Part shown: piece by piece, positions 43,492-52,938 of the stretch
How the letters are laid out: every line of letters begins with the position of its first letter
How positions within the stretch are numbered: position 1 is the stretch's first letter
Source: Adenophora triphylla var. japonica
Taxonomy: Eukaryota > Streptophyta > Magnoliopsida > Asterales > Campanulaceae
Direction: 5' to 3'
DNA length: 64,000 nt
Assembly: GCA_022495995.1 (NCBI GenBank)
Contig: JAFEMH010001479.1
Location: forward strand, 163,501-227,500
Translations under genes and position numbers: made by a program
Notes under the pieces: model-generated
Databases searched by the model: none
What the model was told of the DNA's origin: nothing
The model's input: the letters and a program-made list of their open reading frames with translations, nothing else

Positions 43492-46400
43492 ATGGCATCA
43501 AACAATAATCACTTTTCACTGCGATCTGTCCTTGAGAAGGAAAAGTTGGAAGAGAATGGTACAAACTATATGGATTGGATCCATAGTTTGAGAATTGTTC
43601 TCAAGCAAGAAGAAAAACTGTACGTTCTCGAGGAACCTATTCCACCTGAACCTGCTGCCAATGCTACTAGGGCAGTGAGAGATCAATATCTGAAGCACAA
43701 GCGTGACTCTACAGATGTTGGTTTCCTCATGCTCTCCGCCATGTGCAAGAACCTTCAGAAGGATCTTGAGCACTTGGGGACAGTTGATCTAAACAATCGA
43801 CTGATGGAAATGTTCCAAGTACAAGCTAGGCAAGAAAGGTACAACACAGTTACGATCTTGACCTCATGCAAGATGAGTGAAGGACAAGCTGTTGGTCCCC
43901 ATGCTCTTAAGTTGAAAGGCCACATTGAGCATCTTGAAAGGCTCGACTTTCCAATGAGCCAAGAGTTGGCTACCGATATAATATTGAATTCATTGCCCAA
44001 AAGTTTTAGTAATTTCATAATGCACTATAACATGGGTGGAATGAATAAAAACCTTTCCGAGTTAGTTCAAATGTTGAACACTGCGGAAACCAATATTGTC
44101 GAGAAGAAAACCGACCAAGTGCTGATGGTTAACAAGGGAAAGGGTTTCAAGGGTAAGGGAAAAGCAAAGGTTGCTAATCCTAAGGCAAAAGTTGCCAAAC
44201 CCAAAGAGGCTTCCAAGCCTAAAGAGGCTAAGCCCAAGTCCCAAGAGGACGCAGTCTGCTTTCATTGCAATGAGATTGGACATTGGAGGAGAAACTGCGC
44301 AAAATACAAGGAAGCACTGAAGAAGAGCAAAGGAGTTGCTTCGACTTCAGGTATCTTTGTTATAGATATATTCCTATCTACTTCTAGTTCTTGGGTATTG
44401 GATACCGGATGTGGAACTCACATTTGTTTAAATGTGCAGGGTCTAAAGAACAGAAGGATGCTTGAGGAAGGTGAAGTGGACCTACATGTGGGGATTGGAG
44501 CAAGAGTTGCTGCATTAGCCGTAGGAACTTATGAAGTTACTTTACCTAGTGGACTAATACTTGTTTTGAACAATTGTTATTACGTTCCATCTTTGAGTAG
44601 GAATATTATTTTGATTTCATGTTTGGATAATGAAGGTTTTAATTCTCTTATACGTGATAAGAAGTTTTCCATTAACAAGAGTGATATGCATTATTGTACT
44701 GCTATTTCATTCAATGGCCTTTATATCCTTGATGTTGAAAATCGTGATAATGATGTTTATAACATTAACAAGAGATCTAAACCCAATGATGTAAACCACA
44801 CTTACTTATGGCATTGTCGTCTTGGTCATATAAATGAGAAACGCATTTCTAAACTCCACAAAGATGGATTTTTAGACTCGCATGATTACGAATCTTATGA
44901 GACATGCGAATCTTGTTTACTTGGCAAGATGACCAAGGACCCATTTACCAAAACCGGTGAAAGGGCGGGTGACTTATTAGGACTCATACATACCGATGTA
45001 TGTGGGCCTATGAGTAGCGATGCTAGGGGAGGATTTTGGTACTTCATAACATTCACTGATGATTATAGTAGATTTGGATATGTTTATCTAATGAAACATA
45101 AAAGTGAATCGTTTGAGATATTTTGAATATTTCAAAATGAGGTGCAAAACCAACTAGGCAAAACTATTAAAGTACATCGATCCGATCGAGGTGGCAAATA
45201 TTTGAGCCAAGAATTTGACAGTCATCTTAAGAGTTGTGGAATCGTTTCAGAACTTTCTCCACCCGGAACACCACAATGGAATGGTGTGTCTGAGAGGAGG
45301 AATAGAACTTTGTTGGACATGGTTCGTTCTATGATGAGTAAAGTTGAGCTTCCTTTATCCTTTTGGGGACATGCACTAGAAACTGCTGCTTTCACTATAA
45401 ACAGAGTTCCTACCAAATCGGTTCAAAAGACCCCATATGAGATGTGGCATGGAAGAAAACCTAGTTTGTCTTTCATGAAGATTTGGGGTTGCGATGCATA
45501 TGTCAAGAAGTTAACTTCTGACAAGCTAGCACCTAAATCTGACAAATGTGTTTTTGTGGGTTATCCTAAGGAAACCAAAGGATACTATTTCTACAACCGA
45601 AACGAGAACAAAGTGTTTGTTGCTCGAAATGGTACTTTCTTAGAAAAGGAGTTTCTTCGTAAAGGAACCAGTGGGAGTAAAATAGATCTCGAAGAAATTT
45701 GAGAACTCGAAAACAACATTGAACCTATGGTAGAGACTGAACCAAGTTCACAAGTAGTTGTGGAACCGATTCAAGATGCACAAGTTCTTCGCCCAAGTGG
45801 TAGATCACGATCCGAACCCGAGAGATATGGATTTCTCGTTACGGAAAATGATGAAGTGGAGTTGATCGAAAATGATGAACCTACTTGCTATCAAGAGGCG
45901 ATGTCCGCTCCTGATTCGGAAAAATGGCAAGAGGCCATGAAATCCGAATTACAATCCATGGCTGATAATCAAGTTTGGAACTTGATTGATCCACCCGAAG
46001 GTGTAAAAACCATAGGGTGCAAATGGTTCTTCAAGAAGAAGACCGACATGGATGGGAAGGTGCACACCTATAAGGCTAGGCTTGTAGCTAAGGGATATAG
46101 GCAGATTCATGGCATAGACTACGATGAAACTTTTTTGCCTGTAGCTATGTTTAAGTCTATTAGAATTTTAATTGCCATAGCCGCATATTATGACTATGAG
46201 ATATGGCAAATGGATTTCAAAACAGCTTTCCTTAATGGGAAGTTACTTGAGGATGTATATATGATACAACCTGAAGGTTTTGTTAGTCCAGAAAATTCTA
46301 ATAAGGTATGTAAGTTGCAGAAATCCATTTATGGATTGAAGCAAGCTTCTAGGAGTTGGAATCTACGTTTTGATGAAGCAATCAAGGAGTTTGGCTTTAT

Positions 46401-47454
46401 CAAGAACGAAGATGAACCTTGTGTATACAAGAAAATTAGTGGGAGTGTAGCACTATTTCTGTATGTCGACGATATCTTACTCATTGGAAATGACATTCCT
46501 GCACTACAAACTGTCAAGTCTTGGTTGGGAAAGTGCTTTTCGATGAAAGATATAGGCGAAGCTGCATATATCCTTGGTATCAAGATCTGTAGAGATAGAT
46601 CCAAGAGGATGATTGGTTTAAGTCAAAGTACTTACATTGAAAAGGTCCTTAGAAGATTCCAAATGGAAAATTCTAAAAGAGGAAACTTGCCAATGTTACA
46701 TGGTATATCTCTTAGCAAGAATCAAAGTCCTAAGACTAATGATGAGCGAAAGAGAATGAATGGTATTCCATATGCTTCAGCAGTTGGGTCTATCATATAT
46801 GCTATGTTATGTACTAGAACCGATGTCTCGTGTGCTCTAAGCATGACGAGTAGGTACCAATCGGATCCTAGTGAACCACATTGGATAGCAGTCAAGAATA
46901 TCCTCAAGTACTTGCGAAGAACTAAGGATGTATTCTTGGTCTTTGGAGGAATGGAAGAAGATCTTGTATTTAAAGGCTACACAGATGCTAGCTTCCAAAC
47001 CGACAAGGATGATTTCAGATCGCAGTCTGGATTTTTGTTTACGCTTAATGGAGGCACTGTGAGTTGGAAAAGTTCCAAGCAAAGTACCGTCGCTGATTCT
47101 ACAACCGAAGCTGAGTACATAGCGGCATATGATGCAACTAAGTAAGCCGTTTGGATCAAAAAGTTTATTAGTGATTTGGAAGTCGTTCCAAGCATCAGAG
47201 ATCCTATTGAACTTTACTTTGACAACAATGGTGCCATTGCACAAGCAAAGGAAACAAGGTCACACCAAAGATCCAAACATATACTTCGACTTTTCCACAT
47301 TATCCGAGAGATATGTGAAAGGGAAGACGTAAAGATATGCAGAGTAGACACTGATGAGAACGTGGCGGACCCATTAACTAAGGCTCTCCCGCAAGCTAAG
47401 CATGATGGTCATGTTAGGTCCATGGGTATTCGATACATGGGAGATTGGGCCTAG
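43492..47454 (+). pseudogene. C2 gag-pol polyprotein, one frame with three stops
   Basis: ATG at 43492 (MASNNNHFSLR). The frame stays open in phase for 1320 codons to the stop at 47452-47454. In-frame stops: TGA 45124, TGA 45700, TAA 47143. Order: gag with zinc knuckle CFHCNEIGHWRRNC (residue 256 on); protease DTG (Asp about 304); integrase zinc finger (H-x-H, CESC), catalytic Asp near 500, Asp 565 and Glu 601, the last two 35 residues apart as expected; RT with YVDDILLIGN (991 on); RNase H with YTDASFQTD and TTEAEYIA; C-terminal DPLTKALP. All catalytic residues checked are intact. It encodes the proteins for packaging, reverse transcription and integration. Confidence 0.9.
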
Positions 47455-47468
47455 TGCAAGTGGGAGAC
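47455..47468 (+). other. C2 polypurine tract
   Basis: CAAGTGGGAGAC lies directly before the 3' LTR. The gag-pol stop is just upstream. Confidence 0.75.
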
Positions 47469-48829
47469 TATTAGTGTTATGCCCTAGGCCTATGATTGAT
47501 AGACTTACGTGTTGACATTATTTATTATTATATGAGATGTTCATCATTTTGATTATTATATATGTTTTGTATATTTGTTTATAATAATCTCTGTCCCTAA
47601 TTATTAAGGGAATAGTTAGTATAATTGTCAATGGATAATCATACGATGATTATATGCATTGAGATGCACATTGAAATTATGGGTACTTGTTAGAGAAAAA
47701 GTGACTGGACTTGACCCGCATGAGATTTATGTCATGGTCAAATGTCATAATTAAATCTCATAAGGTTACTTCATTTAATCCCTAGACCTGAGATTATCAT
47801 GACCTTACATATGATGAAAGTCATGTTTGATTTTAGTCAAACGATATCTTAACACGATATTTATAAAGGCTAATTTTGGCATGATCGGATTCATGATGGG
47901 AAGGATGATAAGTCAAGATGGAATTTGTCCCTCGATAGAGAGATGTTTTGCTTGGGCCCCTCGATGAGTGATAATGATGAAAGTGTATGGCCGTACCCCA
48001 ATATGATTGGAATTATCATCATACTCAAGAATCGAGAAAGCATTGAACAAAGGCAAGTTGACGAGGACCATGACTTGTGTTCAATATAACATTGTGAGAC
48101 AAAGGGAGAAATGGAAGTGTACCATTGGAAACGTGAACTCTTATGTTACATTATTTGGGTAGACATAATGGCTTGCTAGAGTCCGCTTATGTCTTATGAG
48201 GGTCGATATGATCGAACTCATTGCCAACATAATGTAATCCTATTGGGTCACACACAACTAGAATGAATTGGTTTAACCATGGGAAAAATGATTGAGAAAA
48301 ACCTGAGGTGACTCATTGTATCGCGCGACAGAACAAGTCAACGTGACTCGTCTGGTCGTGCGACACAATAATTCTACAGAGTTAATTTTGGACTGATTTC
48401 CTAATTCGATTAGGAAACACATATTGATGCTAAAATAGTATAAATATATTAGTCCGTCAGCCCTAAAAAGCTAGCTGAAATTCTCACAAGAAATTCACAA
48501 ACATATTCTCAATATTATTCCAAGGTTTATAGGATCTAGCAATCTTCAAGAAATTGTTCTTGGATCCATTCGAAGGTGTGGATACCGAAAGAGGATCTTT
48601 GCTCGTTCATCGATTAAGGCCTAGAGTTCAAGCAAGTTGAAGAACGAAGTTTGTGATTCGAAATCACATAATAAAATCGTTCGATAGCTCAAGAACGAAA
48701 AGCGTTCAAGGTTGGTTATATCTATCTCATAGTTTTTCAAATTAATTATATAGAACGGATCCTAGGGCTTCTTGGGTTTTATGTTATTTGATGCTTAATT
48801 CCGCGCGCATGGACTCGTAAAACCCAACA
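47469..48829 (+). repeat. C2 3' LTR (1361 bp)
   Basis: Starts TATTAGTGTTATGCC (TG changed to TA), ends AAAACCCAACA. It matches the 5' copy with scattered substitutions. Confidence 0.93.
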
Positions 48830-49470
48830 AGAACAAGGTATTGGACCGACCCATCTATGAGATATATGACATGGTCTATGGTCATATATGTCATGATTAA
48901 ATCTCATGATAGTCGTGTCATTGGAATCCTTAATACCTGAGATTATCATCGTTTTCCACATGATGAACGTTGTGTTTGATGTAGTCTAACACTATCTTTA
49001 TTAGGATAGCAATAAGGGCTATGTTGGAACGATTGTATTCTTGTAGGGAAGAATAATAAGTAAATATGGGATTTGTCCCTCAAAATGAGAGATGTCTGCT
49101 TGGGCCCTTCGATGAATAGTGTTGATGAAATGTGTGGCCACACTCAAGAGATTTGATAGAGATCAAATGCACTTGGATTATCAATATATTTGGAATTGAG
49201 AAAGCATTGAACAATATAAGTTGACGTGGACTATGACTTATGTTCAATAAGACATCGTGTGACAAAGGGATTGTGACATTGATCTATCACGGAATCAAGC
49301 TTTGATGTTATATTTAATTGGGTGGACATAATGGCTTGCTAGAAACCACTTATATCTTGTGAGGTTGATGTTTCAACTCACTACCAACATAAAATATAAT
49401 TCCTAAAGGGTCACACACAAAGAACGGATTGAAATTGACTCAAATATGGGACTGAACTTCTGGGCGACCG
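48830..49470 (+). repeat. C1 3' LTR, second part
   Basis: Begins with the duplicated AGAAC, then follows the C1 5' LTR from about 35047 (GGACCGACCCATCTATGAG) to TTCTGGGCGACCG, where G2 begins. G2 thus inserted right at the first CG motif of the C1 cassette. Confidence 0.85.
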
Positions 49471-49661
49471 TGTGAGTACCCCGACCCGAACTCGTGTTTT
49501 TGGGTCCGCTTTCCTTGAGTTGCATTTAAATTTTGGGCTCGTTTATTTATTAAAAGCATTTTGGGCCTAAATTATTCATTTATTTATTTATTCACCTTGA
49601 CCCATTTGATTCTTCCTTGGGCCTGCCTCCCTTCGGCCCAATCTGTCCTGGGAATGACCGA

Positions 49662-49745
49662 TGTCATCCGACACAGGACAGGCCTAAGGCGGTTAAAACT
49701 CCATGTCGTACGACATAGGAGCTCCTCTCAGCATGCCTATAAATA
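49662..49745 (+). promoter_or_regulatory. G2 LTR promoter: two dyads plus TATA box
   Basis: TGTCATCCGACA (49662-49673) and TGTCGTACGACA (49704-49715, perfect palindrome, extending to ATGTCGTACGACAT) lie upstream of CCTATAAATAAAG (TATAAATA 49738-49745). Centres here are 42 bp apart, unlike the 33-34 bp elsewhere in the element. Confidence 0.6.
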
Positions 49746-49826
49746 AAGGGCTTTACTGATCATTTTAAGGGGGGATTTTGGGCAAGTAAGGTTACTATGC
49801 TGAAATAGAGACTCACTTTCTCTCTC

Positions 49827-49876
49827 ATACACACACACTCACCTCCCTCCTCACACACACACACACACACACACAT
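49827..49876. repeat. CA microsatellite in the G2 LTR
   Basis: Interrupted (CA)n tract: ACACACACACTCACC, a short interruption, then about eleven CA units. Confidence 0.9.
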
Positions 49877-50382
49877 CCAAGCCAAAGTCCAAAGGTGGTC
49901 ATTCCTTGTTGGTGTTTTGAAGGGGTAAACACCATACTATTGGTGCTTTTACCTTGTGGACTACAATAGGTAGACACTAAACTCCTCTCATTTCTGTTTA
50001 CATCTTGTTTATTTGTCCATTTACCTTGCATGCTTACATGATTTGATACCATGTGATTATTTGGGATTTTTGCATGATCAAGGTGGTGGAGATGTGAATC
50101 ATCAATATTCACATCTCCTTACCTCAGATCTGACCATTTAATAGTGTTAGCTTCATTAAAGTTCAAATCTTGATGTTGTTTGTTTGAGTTAGGAGGTGAT
50201 GGCTCCCATAATCATGGCCAAAACATGTGATTCTTCACATTTGGTCATTAAAGCCATGTGATCCTCCCATAATACTCACGTAGGACTGTTATCCTACTGT
50301 TTTCATTTGGAATTGTAGCTTAGTTTCATGTTTTGAGCAATGTGGGATCAATCTGCTAAGGAACACTAAAACATGACATCTA

Positions 50383-50867
50383 TGTATTCCGACACATGAC
50401 ATCCCTAAGGTCCTGTGTCATACGACATAGAGATCCCAGAAAGCTGTTTGGCTTCAGTGACTTCAGATAAGCTCAGATTGATCCCCTTGACAGTTTCAAC
50501 CTCTGTTTAGTGTCATATTACTGCTCTAGTTTAGTATTATAGCTTGATATCACTGTTTGGGCAGTCTGGGATCATTTGGGTGAATCTGATGATGGAGGCG
50601 ACTTATGTCGTCCAACACACGACACTCTTGGTGTCCTGTGTCATACGACATCCGTATCACAGAAAGTCAATCTTGACATCATTTACTCCAATCAACCCCG
50701 AATTGATTCTAGACAATAAACAGTGCTTCTCCATGGTTAAAGCAACCTTCTTTTAGTGTTAGAATAGTTGTGGTGGCTTAACCACCCCCTTTGTAAGAGG
50801 CAATCTGACCAGGACACCCTGTGTCGTCCGACATCCCTCTGTTGAGGAAGTCCTGTGTCGAACGACA
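50383..50867. promoter_or_regulatory. Three dyad pairs in the G2 LTR
   Basis: Pairs of TGTC-N4-GACA-like 12-mers at 50383/50416, 50606/50639 and 50822/50856 (start positions), giving centre spacings of 33, 33 and 34 bp. Flanks often read CCTGTGTC...GACACAGG. They lie downstream of the TATA box, in the transcribed part. Confidence 0.65.
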
Positions 50868-51240
50868 CCCAAAGCCCCTGGACATATTTTCTCAGCCTTT
50901 ACCTTGTAATTCAAGCGATCATTTGTAAGGGTGTGGCCCCCCTTTAATGGTTCACAAGTTGTATCCAGTTCCACTATCATTAATGAAATCCAAATTTGCA
51001 TGCCTTGCTTGTTGACACAAATCGCACACACTTAGAATGATTATATTGTCCCTGTTTGATTGAAAGTCTCGAAAGAGGCAACGTGGGTGAGCTCTATATT
51101 CTCTTCCCACGTCGTAACTTGACCCCCGGACCCATTTTCTCTTTAAAAAAGGTTTTTCAATGTTTTCCTCAAAATAGCGTGGCGACTCCAAAACAAAATA
51201 TCATTTTTATGATTTGATTTTCGGCGAGGCGTTCATTCAG

Positions 51241-51258
51241 TGGCGACTCCGCTGGGGA
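51241..51258 (+). other. G2 primer-binding site
   Basis: TGGCGACTCCGCTGGGGA, identical to the G1 site on the other strand. A partial copy (TGGCGACTCC) also lies 61 bp upstream at 51180-51189, inside the LTR. Confidence 0.8.
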
Positions 51259-52938
51259 CGACGTTGAAAAGCTTTTATTTTAATAAAAAAAAAGAGTGAT
51301 ACTTGGTATATAGGTGGAAACCATTAAGCTTCCCATATCGCTTCCTAACCCGAGGCTTGGGATAAATTATGGTCTAACAATGCCACGTACCAGTATCATT
51401 CTTCTTTTTTGAAAAAGAAAAGCTTTTTTTTTTAGAAGGTAAAACTTTCTTTAATCAACTTGGACAATTATCTCATTCTCTTTGTGTGCGATTTGTGTCA
51501 TTGTGTGCTCCTATGTGCCTTGCCATGCTTTTGTGCCTATATGCTTTTTATGCCTTGGTGTGTTGGTGCTTGGTGGTGGGGATTTCTTCCCCTTGCTGTT
51601 TATTTGATCTCTGTTGATAAGATACCCTGTGTCGGATGATATCCCTGTTTTGTGGAAGTCCTTTGTCGGACGACACAGGAAGACAGTGCAGGGGCAGTTT
51701 CAGTTGATCAGTTGGACAGGGCAGAGTGATTCTGAGATGCAGCTTGTTTGTGATTTCTTGGCATTTGGGGCAGTCCCCTTTTGTCGTGCTTTGGACTCAT
51801 TCTTTTCGATTTTTCTTTTTGCATACTTGTAAATATTGCATTTTTTTTCGAAAAAAACTCTTTTTTACAAAGAAGAAAAATCTTTTCTTAGAAAATACCT
51901 TCACACTACTCGCACACTACCTGCACATAGAGTTAGAAACCTTGGAGTGTACGGACGTCATCGCAGACGGTGACGTGTTTCGCCTACGCTTGAGCGCCTA
52001 AAGTCCTCCCGGCCTATAGAGTGTTAGGAGCCACACTTGTCCGTGACACACTTTTTACCGTGACCGGTTGGTTTTTGGCAAAATACTTTTCAAAACATTT
52101 TCAAACTCGACTTTCAAAATTTTTTCTCACAAAGTGCGAGTCGTACTTCGTTTCCAAGGTCTTGGCATACTCTCCCTCTTCATGTCGAAATTACGACATA
52201 GCTTAACGTGAGTACATGTCAAAATTTTGACATGTCTCGACGTAGGTACATGTCGATTTCTCGACTTGGCTTCGCAAGAAGTCATGACGCGTTTTCGACA
52301 TGTGCTAACGCGAGATCATGTCGAATTTTTGACACGTACTAACGAGAGGTCATGCCGAAATTTTGCCATGAAGCGACGAGAGGTCATGCCGGATTTTCGA
52401 CTCGAAGTGAGGAGATGTCATGCCGAATTTTTTCCAGGATTTTACCTGCAAATTACGGTCTCGTACATTCAAACGTACTTTCGACCCTCTCTCCTCCCGA
52501 GTCAAGACGTTGTTGACTTGAACTTGGTTTTGAAAATCTTGAGTTTAACTTGTTTTGACTTGTATGCCCTTAGGTCCGTTAATTTGCTTTTCGATTGGTG
52601 GGTTCCACGTGCCCTATAGGACCTCTACCGGGATTGTCCATCCCGGGAGTGCAATACAGGGGGTCTATAGACGTAGTGATGGAACCCACTAGTCTAGGAA
52701 TAGTGTAGAATGCGAAAAAGTAGGTGTCCCCCTTTTCCAACCATTCTTAGGATTAATAAAAATTGTTTTTATTCTAATTTTTAATAAGGCATATGCATAT
52801 GTCCGTCCCGAGTCTATCCTCTCCCCTACCTAAAACAGTTCTCTCCCCCTTTCAGCGAGCAAGTATTGGGTCAGAGTTCCTGGTGGTCGGTTAATCAGTT
52901 TCTCTCCAGTCAAGGATTCGTTTCCAGCAGTCTCAGAG
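51259..52938 (+). other. G2 5' leader
   Basis: Holds a dyad pair at 51630-51675 (spacing 34), the 34-bp array at 52181-52452, a block conserved with G1 (52600-52930, including CGTGCCCTATAGGACC), and a pyrimidine-rich tract ending CTTTCAG at about 52856 that could serve as a 3' splice site. Short frames here are not supported as genes. Confidence 0.65.
52181..52452. repeat. 34-bp dyad array in the G2 leader, eight units
   Basis: Units start at 52181, 52215, 52249, 52283, 52317, 52351, 52385 and 52419, exactly 34 bp apart. Each is about 20 bp of CATGTCGAAATTTCGACATG-like dyad plus a 14-bp spacer (consensus near GCTAACGNGAGAT). Unit 2 is the perfect 20-bp palindrome CATGTCAAAATTTTGACATG. Symmetry decays towards the gag side. 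Confidence 0.9.

Larger units (their letters stand above)
40754..48829 (+). mobile_element. C2: Ty1/copia element, structurally complete
   Basis: LTRs of 1362 and 1361 bp, initiator tRNA-Met primer site, single gag-pol frame, polypurine tract, and an exact AGAAC duplication (40749-40753, 48830-48834). The 8076-bp element sits in the 3' LTR of C1. Only three in-frame stops break the polyprotein, and both LTRs are nearly the same, so it is the youngest-looking copia copy here. Confidence 0.95.
34801..49470 (+). mobile_element. C1: Ty1/copia element, deletion derivative, nested host
   Basis: The 5' LTR, initiator tRNA-Met primer site, gag/pol remnants and the first part of the 3' LTR (40512-40753) are followed by inserted C2 (40754-48829). 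The rest of the 3' LTR (48830-49470) is cut by G2. Related to C2 in backbone. Two internal deletions relative to C2 remove about 275 bp of gag and about 560 bp of integrase. Long LTRs and protein strings suggest the Tork/Angela area of copia, held loosely. Confidence 0.88.
49471..51239 (+). repeat. G2 5' LTR (about 1769 bp)
   Basis: Starts TGTGAGTACCCCGACCCG and ends near GTTCATTCA, one base before the primer site (end uncertain by about 4 bp). TATA box at 49738-49745. Contains eight TGTC/GACA dyads, a CA microsatellite, and a second partial copy of the primer site at 51180-51189. Confidence 0.8.

Noticed and set aside
52181..52452. Site-specific recombinase target (34-bp units like lox or FRT sites)
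   Set aside because: The length coincides, but there is a tandem array with decaying symmetry and no recombinase gene; the likeness is probably chance.
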